Assembly (NCBI GenBank): GCA_934446365.1
Contig: CAKSDZ010000008.1
Span: 1-50,211, forward strand
Source: an uncultured Eubacteriales bacterium
Lineage (GTDB): Bacteria; Bacillota; Clostridia; Oscillospirales; CAG-272
Length of the DNA stretch: 50,211 bases
Direction of reading: 5' to 3'
This document shows, piece after piece, positions 7,564 through 15,982 of this stretch. Within the stretch, counting starts at the first letter, position 1, and the number at the start of each line of letters is the position of its first letter. Made by a program: the position numbers and the translations under genes. Under the pieces are notes generated by a model. It did not search any database, was not told the DNA's origin, and saw only the letters and a list, made by a program, of their open reading frames with translations.

Positions 7564-8787
7564 ATGTTGACACAACAAGCAATTATTGATTTTTGCAATC
7601 AATATGACTATGACATAAGAAAATCACATAACGGTAGATGGATAGACCAAAAATGCGCTGCTGATGTTGTAACCGTTATTGCTGATTGCATTTACAACTA
7701 TGCATTAGAAGATGACGACGGCATATTTACAACTGCCGACATTTGGCATTATAAATATGCAGTAGAAAATGTGGAGGCTATTTTCAAAAAGCCCGGAGTT
7801 GAGAACGAAGCTGCAAGAAGTGAATATGACAAGTTTTTTCAACAACCTATGGAAATGCTTGCTAATGCTCGTATTCTTACAAAAACCAAGCAAGGCAACA
7901 GAAATTTCTATCGAGTGAATAATTTTGAAGTGTTAGAATATATTGCGTTGCGAGAGCGTAATGCATTATTCTTCCTTAAAGCCTATATTGAAAAAGTTCT
8001 TGTTGATAGTGGGTTATATCCTGCGTTCGAGGAGTTTTTTGAATTGCAAACTAAAGAGTCATATGATACGGTTAAGCGTACTTTTTCAACATTTATAATC
8101 AACAATACAAATATCAACGGTGTGGTTGAATGTAACCGTATTTTTATAAAAGTGCTAAATCCTTTAGCTTATTTCAAAAATTCTCGCGGTACAGAAAAAG
8201 GACGACTCTCCGAGCAAATCATCACTTATGATATGCTTATGTATAATCGCAATAACTTCAGAGATATCTATGCGGACAAGCCTAAAGGAGTTACGAGAAA
8301 AGAATATGCCGTCACTCATCCTGTTGAAGTGAATGAAGCTTATTACCATTATCAATCTGCCAAAGCGAAAAGATTTTTGCGTTTGTTTAATGACCAAAAT
8401 CGTGGTGGACAAACAGAACATCTTGAACCCGCACATATGGAAGATAGGGCAATCCATATGCATCATATTTTCCCCGAAGCAATCTACCCCGAAATTTGTT
8501 ACTACTTGGAAAACATCATTGCTCTGACCCCTACACAGCATCTTAATTATGCCCATCCCGATGGTCATACACAAGAAATTGATGAGCAGTATCAGCATTT
8601 GCTTTTGCTTTCAAAAGCGGATAGGATATATGAAAACTTAACAGATGTCGCCGTTGAGAAAATATATGAGTTTTCAAACTTTTTGTTTGTACTCAATGTT
8701 GGCTTTGATAATGATGATATTTTAGAAATTGCTGATATGGATTTCTGTGCGGTCATCAATGCTATCAATGTACATTATGCAGCGTAA
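7564..8787 (+). CDS. HNH-type restriction endonuclease (probable type IIS-like partner)
   Basis: A 407-residue protein whose C-terminal third has a beta-beta-alpha-metal (HNH) core: MHHIFP with His300/His301, then ENIIALTPTQHLNYAH with Asn317, His326 and His331. No CxxC zinc clamps flank it. The N-terminal 260 residues have no motif I recognise and probably provide site recognition. The gene begins nine bases after the methyltransferase and ends eleven bases before an unknown gene, so it is the obvious nuclease of this operon. HNH nucleases paired with methyltransferases that modify C and A occur in the Eco31I/Esp3I group; the comparison is by architecture only, not alignment. Function is therefore likely but the recognition site is unknown. 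Confidence 0.75.
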   Translation: MLTQQAIIDFCNQYDYDIRKSHNGRWIDQKCAADVVTVIADCIYNYALEDDDGIFTTADIWHYKYAVENVEAIFKKPGVENEAARSEYDKFFQQPMEMLANARILTKTKQGNRNFYRVNNFEVLEYIALRERNALFFLKAYIEKVLVDSGLYPAFEEFFELQTKESYDTVKRTFSTFIINNTNINGVVECNRIFIKVLNPLAYFKNSRGTEKGRLSEQIITYDMLMYNRNNFRDIYADKPKGVTRKEYAVTHPVEVNEAYYHYQSAKAKRFLRLFNDQNRGGQTEHLEPAHMEDRAIHMHHIFPEAIYPEICYYLENIIALTPTQHLNYAHPDGHTQEIDEQYQHLLLLSKADRIYENLTDVAVEKIYEFSNFLFVLNVGFDNDDILEIADMDFCAVINAINVHYAA

Positions 8788-8798
8788 AGGAGAACATT

Positions 8799-9305
8799 AT
8801 GGTTAAATTAGATTATAGAACAAACAATCCTCGTTGGGGCTTGAGAGGAATGAAATTTGAAAACTGGGAAAGCTATTCTTTTACATTAGGATATTTATCT
8901 AATCCCAATCATTACAACAATAAGCACCCATATGCCCACAATGCTAATATTTCCATTCACATTGAAGGAAACAATGAACAAGGAGCGTGGGATAAAGAAG
9001 GTCGGATTCATTATTATGGTTCTAATAGTAGTTTAAGAGATACCTTTGATGACTTGTACGCTTGCAGTAGTGCTGGCACAGGAAGAATAAAAAGGCGAAT
9101 TAATTCTAATGGTTATATTCTCTCATTGATAAATGATTACGATTTTGAGGTTCAAACCTATGTGGGATATACAACAGCAGATGTATTCCCGCCTGAAGTT
9201 GAAGTTGTTGAAAATCATTTAAGACGACATCTCATGAATAAACGCTTGCCTAACTCACAAATCAACGCTTGTGTTGACAACTTTATAGCAGGATATAATT
9301 TATAA
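8799..9305 (+). CDS. Unknown protein, last gene of the RM operon
   Basis: A 168-residue protein I do not recognise. It is soluble and rich in Asn, Tyr and aromatic residues, with no signal peptide or membrane segment. Readable segments are WGLRGMKFENWESYSF near the start, NANISIHIEGNNEQG (probable beta strands) and ENHLRRHLMNKRLP in a C-terminal helix. AAAGGAG lies ahead of the ATG, and the start is eleven bases after the nuclease stop, so it is cotranscribed. By position it could be a nuclease subunit, an accessory specificity factor or an unrelated defence cargo. No catalytic motif is visible. Confidence 0.55.
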   Translation: MVKLDYRTNNPRWGLRGMKFENWESYSFTLGYLSNPNHYNNKHPYAHNANISIHIEGNNEQGAWDKEGRIHYYGSNSSLRDTFDDLYACSSAGTGRIKRRINSNGYILSLINDYDFEVQTYVGYTTADVFPPEVEVVENHLRRHLMNKRLPNSQINACVDNFIAGYNL

Positions 9306-9329
9306 AAGGAAGTAATTCAAGGTAGAAAA

Positions 9330-9469
9330 CTTAGGCGAAGCGAGCAAATAGTTTGATAGTTGCCGTGCAAAACAGCCTCTTCGCCTAAGGGTGCTTGCAT
9401 TATCTTAGCAAGCGGACTGTTTGTACTCCTATCGGCGCAAAACAGTACTTGTTAGGGAGAAATCCCTAA
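9330..9469. other. Three consecutive hairpins upstream of parB remnant (oriT-like candidate)
   Basis: Within 140 bases there are three perfect inverted repeats. CTTAGGCGAAG (9330-9340) pairs with CTTCGCCTAAG (9379-9389). GCTTGC (9393-9398) pairs with GCAAGC (9408-9413). TTAGGGA (9452-9458) pairs with TCCCTAA (9463-9469) across a GAAA tetraloop. AAAACAG occurs twice between them. Such clusters occur at transfer origins and in leader regions of clostridial mobile elements. No relaxase gene is adjacent, so oriT is only a candidate; a structured RNA leader is the alternative. Confidence 0.4.
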
Positions 9470-9522
9470 AACCCTTTACAAGAAAACTACACCTCAAAAT
9501 TAAAGAAAGGAGGTTGGGAACG

Positions 9523-9762
9523 ATGACAAAATATGAAATCCCAATCGAAAGCAAAACGAAAAAGTCCGCCCGTATCCCTATAGATAAATTGCACGATTTT
9601 GAAGGTCATCCGTATAAAGTCACAGATAATGAGGATATGGACAAACTTGTGGAAAGTATCAAGTTACAAGGTATTATCTCCCCCTTAATTGTGAGGCTGA
9701 AAGATAATACCACCGATGAATACGAAGTGATATTGAAACCATATTTGTCAAGGGTTAAGTGA
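9523..9762 (+). pseudogene. Truncated ParB/Spo0J-type protein
   Basis: Seventy-nine residues starting at ATG 9523 behind AAAGGAGG. The N-terminal ParB domain begins normally (ARIPIDKLHDFEGHP, then MDKLVESIKLQGIISPLIVR and EYEVI) and then breaks off before the GHRR catalytic/CTP-binding box, ending in an unrelated tail. ParB proteins of this type belong to the maintenance modules of clostridial conjugative elements. Without GHRR and the DNA-binding domain it is non-functional. The break at about 9736 marks a recombination junction. Confidence 0.75.
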
Positions 9763-9983
9763 GTATGTTTACAGAATATTAACAATAATAGTTGCGTTAT
9801 TTATAGTATGATATCCACAGACATAACTCAGAAATCTGTTCAAGTGGCGATATCATTTTCGTCCTTATCCATCTTGAAAAACATTGCACGTGCAGCTTAT
9901 TAGGTGTAGGCAATCCAAAAGAAACTCTGACAACTATGCCTATGTTCGCAGAACACAAGCATAAACCGAGCATTGCATAAACC

Positions 9984-10029
9984 CAAAAAATAAGACGAAA
10001 AACTTTTTCGGAGTTTTTCGTCTTTTCTT
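9984..10029. terminator. Bidirectional terminator in a 400-bp gap
   Basis: AAGACGAAAAAC (9992-10003) pairs perfectly with GTTTTTCGTCTT (10013-10024), with T-rich tracts on both sides. It lies between the plus-strand parB remnant and the minus-strand TauE remnant. The rest of 9763-10171 shows no gene that I can support. Confidence 0.7.
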
Positions 10030-10171
10030 GTATAACGGGCATATCAAAATTTTGTGGGTAACAAAATCATAGTTTGGAAAATAGGTTGCTTTCCACAAAG
10101 GCATTTGGTTGTTGTAACGAACCGCTATGAACACTCATTTTTACATCCTTACGGATAAAGAGCATTATTAT

Positions 10172-10942
10172 TCAAGAAAATAATTTTGTGAATATCGTGG
10201 CAATTCCAAGAACGAGCAACACAAGTCCAATAATTCGATTTAGCTTTTTAATATCGCACTTATTCGCAAATCTCGCGGCAACCACAGCACCGAATAAGCA
10301 CGTTGCGACAACACGCTCATAGGCAGAGCTTTTATACCTGCGCCCATTGTTATATGGCTGATCGCTCCGACAAGAGCAACAAAGGTCATAATGAGCGTAC
10401 TTGTACCAACGGCAACTTTTAAATTGTAGCCAAGCAAAAGCGTGAATACAGTCAACATCAAAATACCGCCGCCGCTTCCCGTAAATCCGCACACCCAACC
10501 GATAACCAATCCGCAAAGCATGCATGGCAAGTACGGTTTGGGTGTTTGGTTGCTTTTGCGCGTCAAAACCGCCGCTTATGGGCTTTATCAAAAACTTGAT
10601 ACCGAGGGAAACGGTTGTCGGCATTGCAATATATCCGAGTCCGTTAGGCTATGCTTGATTGGACAAATACCCACAATAGCTACCTACAACCGTTCCGCAA
10701 AGTGCCGTAATTCCGACGAGCATACCGCGTTTCATATCAATGTTTTTGTTTTTTCGGTATATGTAAGCGGTCAGTAAGCTCGCAAGCACATCGGACGCTA
10801 ATGCAGCCGTAACTGCGTCGTAACTATCCCAACCGCAAAGGCTGACAAGCAGCGGCGTTATAACAACTGCGGCAGACAAACCCGCAAGTCCCGTAACAAC
10901 GCCAGCACCAAGTCCCGCGATTATATAAACCATCCATTCCAT
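10172..10942 (-). pseudogene. Sulfite exporter TauE/SafE family protein, frameshifted
   Basis: Pieces of one TauE/SafE membrane permease are spread over different frames. 10942-10649 gives the N-terminal half (MEWMVYIIAGLGAGVVTGLA, then TAALASDVLASLL and YLSN). A second piece from about 10566 to 10260 gives the C-terminal half (CGFTGSGGGILMLTVFTLLLGYN, with the family glycine-rich motif; ISHITMGAG). A third frame holds the last helix (NRIIGLVLLVLGIATIF). At least two frameshifts and short losses are needed, so it is inactive. TauE proteins export sulfite or organosulfonates. The piece adjoins the exported coiled-coil gene with 26 bases between. Confidence 0.8.
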
Positions 10943-10968
10943 TATATTAGACGCTCGCCATTCGAATC

Positions 10969-13395
10969 TCAATACAGCCCAAACAGACGGAGAAGCTTTT
11001 GCCAAAAGTTTAGTTTTTCTTCTGCGGGAGCCGCCGGGGCGGGAGCTTCGGGAATGGTGATCGCCTCGGTCTGAATAACAAACTGTACCGATTCCACATT
11101 TTTGTTTTTCTCGGAAACAAAAGAGATTACCTCAAAATCACTACCGAGAATATCCTTGATCGCGTCACCCATTTTATCTTTCAACTCCGTATCAAGATTT
11201 TCGGTTTCTGTCTTAAATTCAAGTGTTCCGTCTTTGAGGGTAACGGTGCCGTCGTAAAGCTCTACGGTGCCGTCGTACATTGTAATAACACCGTCGAGCA
11301 ATTCAGCCACGCCGTCGCGGATTTCCACCGTTCCATCATAAAGGCTGATTGCGCCGTCTTTCAATTGGGTAACACCGGCAAGAAGTTCGGAGGTTCCGTT
11401 CTTCAGAGATACAATACCATTGTGCAGTTCAGTAACGCCGCTATTCAGCGTAATTGTCCCGCTTACAAGCTCTGCACTTCCGCTTTTGAGTGCGGCAAGT
11501 CCATTTTTGAGATCAGCGGCACCCGACGCGGCAGAATCAACCCCCGTCGTATATTGCTGTAAACCAAGATAAAAGGCATTATAGCTGTCAAGCTGCCCTT
11601 TGAGCGCAACAATTCCTTGATATGCTTCATTCTCGCCAAGAGCCGTTTCGACGGACGCGGAAATTTGCTGCCCGACTTCATCGCTCGCAAGCTGTTCGGC
11701 TGTTGCGGCTTCGATTTGAGCCTGGATTTCTTCTGTTTCCATTTGTGCCGTTACCTGTTCTGAGACGGCGGCGTCAATGTACTGTGCCTTAATTTGTTCA
11801 CGAGCCGTGGAAAGTGCCGTTTGTCCCTCGGCAGTTGCAAGGTAAGAACGGGCGGCGGCTTGCCCCTCGGACGTTTGCAACCACGCTTCGGGCGTGTCGG
11901 GAGCATAGACTTTGGCAAGCTCCAACGCAACATAATTTTGCGCCAATGTGTCAATTTCCACGCCGTAAGCAGTTTCTACGCCCGCGCCGATCTGCGCCAT
12001 CATATCGGAATTATTTGTTATGGTCGCTCTGATCTGCTCGGCAACAACGGCTTCTACTTGTGTTCTGATTTTTTCGGCAGCATAGGCTTCGGCCTGCGAA
12101 TACGCACCGTCCGAAAGGCTATCCAAAAGTGCTGTGATAACTGCACTGTATGTTTCGGGGGTCAATGTTACTGTTCCAAGCCCTGCGGCTGTCAAACTTT
12201 GATTTAATTGTGCTTCGGCGGCGTTTGCCATTTGTATAAAGACCGTATATGCGCCGTTTCTCAAATCTGCGCTGTTTCCCGAAAGTGCGGAAAGACCGTT
12301 TGCAAGCTCCGCCATGCCGCTTGCCGCGTCAGAAATACCGTCATAAAGATCGTTTGCGCCGTCTTTCAGATCGGACACACCGTTTGATAATTCCGTAGAG
12401 CCATCAAGCAAATCTTTCGCGCCGCTGTTCAAATCGGACGCACCGCTATATAAATCTTCTGCGCCGCCTTTTAATTCATCGGCACCGTCGGTCAGTTCAT
12501 TTACGCCGTCCTTCAAATCCGTAACACCGTTTTTGAGATCGGAAGCTCCGTCCCTCAGTTCTTCGGCACCGTCTTTCAGATCACCCGCACCGTCGTCAAG
12601 CTCGCGGACTGCGTCCCCCAGCTTGTCGAGTTCTGCGGTCAGTTCATCGGTATTTACGCTGTCTATGTCAACATCCATATTGAGAGGTAAACCGTTGATT
12701 GCAATAGCCGCCATTTCAAAGTCGGTGACATCGGCTGTGATCGTGATGTCTTTTTCTGTGCCGGGGAGAATGGTATAGGTAAGCTGACGATTTTTTCCGA
12801 CATTGGCGGCGGTGGCACCATCTGAGGCGATGTTTTTGCAAAGCTCGGTATCAAGCGTTACAGACGCTTGTAACCCGTAGTTCTCAAAAAATGTGCTGTT
12901 GCAATCGGGATTTTGGCGAATAGAGATTGTAATTTTCAATGCGCCGTCTTTTCCCGCAATTTCTTCGGCTTTGTATTCCGTACCGTCAAGATAATAACGG
13001 AAAGAGAAAATCCAAGGAATCACATTTTGATTCAGCGTGCCTTCGTAATAGAGCTTGCCCGCCTTTGTGTCAATACGGACGGTTTCATTCTCAAAAGTGA
13101 TCTTGTCATTGCTCGTCATATTCCGAAGTACCGTATAATCGCCGTAATCAACGATCTGCCCGTCCTCGTCGAGTTCAAAGATATTTACAACGCAAATTTT
13201 TGAAACAGAGCCGTCGGAATTAAGGTTGATATATACAACCTCTTGTTTTGTGCTGTCTGTGTTTGCTGTCGCCGCAAATGCGGGGACGCTGAACATAAGC
13301 ATGAGCGAAAAGGCAAGCAAGAGCGATAATATTTTTACGCCTGTATTTTTCTTTTGGGGGATCTGTTCGCCCCGCGATCCATGTGTAAAATTCAT
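10969..13395 (-). CDS. Exported coiled-coil repeat protein of an MMPL transporter cluster (YhgE/Pip-like repeats)
   Basis: An 808-residue protein. The start at 13395 is chosen because GGAGAA lies ten bases upstream and the ATG overlaps the transporter TGA. A signal peptide (hydrophobic core LSLLLAFSLMLMFS, cleavage after AFA) is followed by a beta-rich domain to about residue 230. Two long blocks follow with repeats of LxxGxxxLxxG type (LKDGANDLYDG, LLDGSTELSNG), as in YhgE/Pip and MmpL-associated proteins. An Ala/Gln-rich helical section separates them. A proline-rich linker and a short amphipathic end (FWQKLLRLFG) close the protein. Unlike YhgE it lacks C-terminal membrane helices. It is probably an extracytoplasmic partner of the MMPL transporter; the substrate is unknown. 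Confidence 0.7.
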   Translation of the reverse strand: MNFTHGSRGEQIPQKKNTGVKILSLLLAFSLMLMFSVPAFAATANTDSTKQEVVYINLNSDGSVSKICVVNIFELDEDGQIVDYGDYTVLRNMTSNDKITFENETVRIDTKAGKLYYEGTLNQNVIPWIFSFRYYLDGTEYKAEEIAGKDGALKITISIRQNPDCNSTFFENYGLQASVTLDTELCKNIASDGATAANVGKNRQLTYTILPGTEKDITITADVTDFEMAAIAINGLPLNMDVDIDSVNTDELTAELDKLGDAVRELDDGAGDLKDGAEELRDGASDLKNGVTDLKDGVNELTDGADELKGGAEDLYSGASDLNSGAKDLLDGSTELSNGVSDLKDGANDLYDGISDAASGMAELANGLSALSGNSADLRNGAYTVFIQMANAAEAQLNQSLTAAGLGTVTLTPETYSAVITALLDSLSDGAYSQAEAYAAEKIRTQVEAVVAEQIRATITNNSDMMAQIGAGVETAYGVEIDTLAQNYVALELAKVYAPDTPEAWLQTSEGQAAARSYLATAEGQTALSTAREQIKAQYIDAAVSEQVTAQMETEEIQAQIEAATAEQLASDEVGQQISASVETALGENEAYQGIVALKGQLDSYNAFYLGLQQYTTGVDSAASGAADLKNGLAALKSGSAELVSGTITLNSGVTELHNGIVSLKNGTSELLAGVTQLKDGAISLYDGTVEIRDGVAELLDGVITMYDGTVELYDGTVTLKDGTLEFKTETENLDTELKDKMGDAIKDILGSDFEVISFVSEKNKNVESVQFVIQTEAITIPEAPAPAAPAEEKLNFWQKLLRLFGLY

Positions 13396-15479
13396 TTTGA
13401 AATATTCTCCTTTGCGTCTGCTGTATTTCGATACCATTTTGCACCGAGTGTTGTTTTTTGAATAACTCCGTCAAGTAAATATAAAAGTCCGGGGATAACA
13501 AACAAAACGATTGCAAGAGAGAGGAGCGCCCCTCTGCCTACAAATACGCCAAGCTGTGATAAAATTCCGTGTGTAGAAATCAAGCCAAGCAGGAAGCCCA
13601 CAATCGTCAGAACGGAAGCCGAGGTCAAAATAGACACCGTTACATTTGCAACCGTTTCGTGTATGGCGTCCTTCTTGTTCATGATCTGCCGATTCTCGAT
13701 GTATCTGTCCGTCATGAGGATTGCATAGTCGACCGTCGCGCCAAGCTGAACAGAAGATATGATCAAATATGCAATATAATGGACGGTCGAATCCGCAAAG
13801 TACGGAATCGCAAGATTGATCCAAATAGCCGTTTCAATTCCCAACACCAAAATAACAGGAAGTCCTATGGACTTGAACGAAAGCAAAAGCACAATAAATA
13901 CGGCGGCGATTGCAATGATATTGACCTTGAGCGTATCGGCGGTTATCGTGTCCATAAGGTCGTAAGTGCTGACACCTTCACCCGCTAAATAGTAGGTATC
14001 GGGATAATATTCGTTTGCAATATCCCGTATCGTTTTCACAAGCTCAAATGTTTTTTCTCCCTCATAATCCGCATTGACGGTCAACACCATACGACTGTAA
14101 TTTTCGGAAACAAGCTGTGATAAAGTATCCTTGTCAAGATAAGACATGGGAATTTCCGTGCCCACCGTGTCAACATAGGAAAGAATGCTTTGTACTTCGG
14201 GGACATCGTGCAATGCGTCGGAAAGCTCTTTTTCCGTCGCGGTACTGCCGCGAGGCACCATAAGGACGTAAGTGTCGTTCTTTCCGAATACTTCCTCAAT
14301 CGCTTCTACGTCTGCGCCCACCTGCGTGTTTGTCCCAAAAATCCTGCTTGAACCATAGTAAAAGGCATTTTCACCGGAGGCAAGGTAAGACGGTACAACT
14401 GCAACGGCAAAAATACAAACCATCGGAATCATCGCGCGGTAAACCACTTTGCTGAATTTTGCAAAGCTCGGCAGGATAGGGCGGTGCCTTGTTTTCTGCA
14501 AAGGCTTATGTAGTGTAAGAATGAATACGGGCATAAACACAAATACACAGACGAGGCTGATTGCAACACCCTTTGCAAGCGCAAGACCGAGATCAGGACC
14601 GATTCCGAAGCGCATAAAGATCAAAGCGATAAAGCCGATAACGGTGGTAAGTCCGCTTGACAGTATGGAGGTTGTCGATTTACAAAGTGCGTCAACCATA
14701 GCACTTTTCGGGTCGGGATTTTCCCGCAAGCATTCTTCAAAACGGTGCATAAGGAAAACGGAATAGTCGAGCGATACGGCAAGCTGCAGGATACTTCCCG
14801 CCGCGTTGGTGACAAATGAGATCTCTCCGAAAATCAGATTGGTTCCCATGTTGATGATCACGGCTACACCGATCCCGCCGAGAACAATCAACGGCTCAAT
14901 CCATGAGGTTGTTGTGATAAAAAGAATAACCAATACACAAATGACCGCAAAAATGGTTATTATCATAATTTGATTGACGGTGCTTGTTGTTGCAACGGCA
15001 GTTGATACCGCTTGCCCGCTCATAGCGTTTTCATCACCGATCACCGCGCGAATAGCGTCAACCGCTTCGATCCGTTTGTCCTCCGCGATAGTGACCGTAA
15101 ACAATGCGGCATTATCTTTGTAATATGTTTCCACCGTATCAGCGTCGAGCTGATTCATAGGAACATAAATGCTTGCCGCATCGTCAAGCCACATAACATC
15201 GGTAACGCCTTCAAGGGCAAGTATTTTTTCCTTGTATTCCAGAGCTTCGGGGATCGTAACATTCCGCACCATGACGCGCGCGTTTGGTATGCCGCCCTCA
15301 AACTCATTTTCCATAAGCTCAAGTGATACGGTTGAATGGCTATCCTCGGGCAAATATGCCGTCATATCGTAATTTACGCTAACCTGACTTTGTAAGACGG
15401 CACATATCAGCGTTGCCACAAGGAAAATTGTAATGATCAATTTGGGGTGATCCACTATACCCCTATAAAATTTCCGCAT
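13392..15479 (-). CDS. MMPL/RND family transporter
   Basis: A 695-residue membrane protein with two repeated halves, each an extracytoplasmic domain followed by a bundle of membrane helices, as in MMPL/RND exporters. The N-terminal helix is LIITIFLVATLICAVL. The first bundle (about residues 185-345) contains SLDYSVFLMHRFEE and the second (about 515-675) contains GATVDYAILMTDRYIE, matching the conserved Asp-Tyr proton-relay helices of the family. GGGAGAA precedes ATG 15479. Its stop overlaps the start of the exported coiled-coil gene by four bases, so the two are coupled. Export of a lipid or amphiphilic drug is the family role; the specific substrate cannot be read here. Confidence 0.85.
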   Translation of the reverse strand: MRKFYRGIVDHPKLIITIFLVATLICAVLQSQVSVNYDMTAYLPEDSHSTVSLELMENEFEGGIPNARVMVRNVTIPEALEYKEKILALEGVTDVMWLDDAASIYVPMNQLDADTVETYYKDNAALFTVTIAEDKRIEAVDAIRAVIGDENAMSGQAVSTAVATTSTVNQIMIITIFAVICVLVILFITTTSWIEPLIVLGGIGVAVIINMGTNLIFGEISFVTNAAGSILQLAVSLDYSVFLMHRFEECLRENPDPKSAMVDALCKSTTSILSSGLTTVIGFIALIFMRFGIGPDLGLALAKGVAISLVCVFVFMPVFILTLHKPLQKTRHRPILPSFAKFSKVVYRAMIPMVCIFAVAVVPSYLASGENAFYYGSSRIFGTNTQVGADVEAIEEVFGKNDTYVLMVPRGSTATEKELSDALHDVPEVQSILSYVDTVGTEIPMSYLDKDTLSQLVSENYSRMVLTVNADYEGEKTFELVKTIRDIANEYYPDTYYLAGEGVSTYDLMDTITADTLKVNIIAIAAVFIVLLLSFKSIGLPVILVLGIETAIWINLAIPYFADSTVHYIAYLIISSVQLGATVDYAILMTDRYIENRQIMNKKDAIHETVANVTVSILTSASVLTIVGFLLGLISTHGILSQLGVFVGRGALLSLAIVLFVIPGLLYLLDGVIQKTTLGAKWYRNTADAKENISK

Positions 15480-15483
15480 AGAC

Positions 15484-15792
15484 TTATTCTCCCAATCTGC
15501 ATGAAGCAATTCCTTTCATCAGAAATGTGTTTTTTCCACTTTGCAGCATCAACACAATTTCCCCCTCGCGAATATAACCCGTCGCTTCATAGACCATTTC
15601 TTTTATCAGTGTTACGATCTTTCCGTGCAGGTTGCAATGTCCGTCGGTGCTGATGCTCCCATGAAAGGGTTCCGTATTGTTCAGCAAAGACAAAAAACCG
15701 TCAACCTCTGTTCCGTCAATCGATAACTGCATCGTTCCGTTTCGTTTTCCAAGCTCGGTATCAAGAACGACGTTGTAATTGTATTTTTTCAC
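15484..15792 (-). CDS. Small unknown protein heading the MMPL operon
   Basis: A 102-residue soluble protein starting at GTG 15792 (AAGGAG eight bases ahead), four bases before the transporter start. It looks beta-rich with alternating polar strands (YNVVLDTELG, GTMQLSIDGTEVDGF, GEIVLMLQSGKNTFLM) and no membrane segment. I do not recognise the family. Its place between the TetR-controlled divergent region and the transporter suggests a ligand-binding or accessory role, but nothing in the sequence proves that. Confidence 0.55.
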   Translation of the reverse strand: MKKYNYNVVLDTELGKRNGTMQLSIDGTEVDGFLSLLNNTEPFHGSISTDGHCNLHGKIVTLIKEMVYEATGYIREGEIVLMLQSGKNTFLMKGIASCRLGE

Positions 15793-15883
15793 TTCCCCCG
15801 GCTCCTTTCGTGATATTATAAAGCACATTATAAATGAATATGGAGTTCCATAAAACGGTCAATAGGCTGAGCTTTGAGTAAAA

Positions 15884-15923
15884 AACGGACAAATGACCCC
15901 AAATTGACGGTCAAATATCCGTT
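15884..15923. promoter_or_regulatory. Candidate TetR operator in the divergent intergenic region
   Basis: AACGGACAAATGACC (15884-15898) is inverted as GGTCAAATATCCGTT (15909-15923), with 12 of 15 positions pairing across a 10-base centre. It lies just before the TetR promoter and upstream of the oppositely oriented MMPL operon, where one dimeric repressor could control both. Confidence 0.5.
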
Positions 15924-15931
15924 ATGCACTA

Positions 15932-15960
15932 TTGAAAAATTTGCCGGTCAGATGTATAAT
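15932..15960 (+). promoter_or_regulatory. Promoter of the TetR gene
   Basis: TTGAAA at 15932-15937 and TATAAT at 15955-15960 with a 17-base spacer. The start codon is 23 bases downstream. It lies beside the candidate operator, consistent with autoregulation. Confidence 0.7.
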
Positions 15961-15982
15961 AAATAAGCGAGGTGCAGAGCCA

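Noticed and set aside
12600..13395. Possible CRISPR or tandem DNA repeat array in the coiled-coil gene
   Set aside because: The repetition is at protein level (LxxG heptad-like repeats) with degenerate DNA, and there is no spacer structure.
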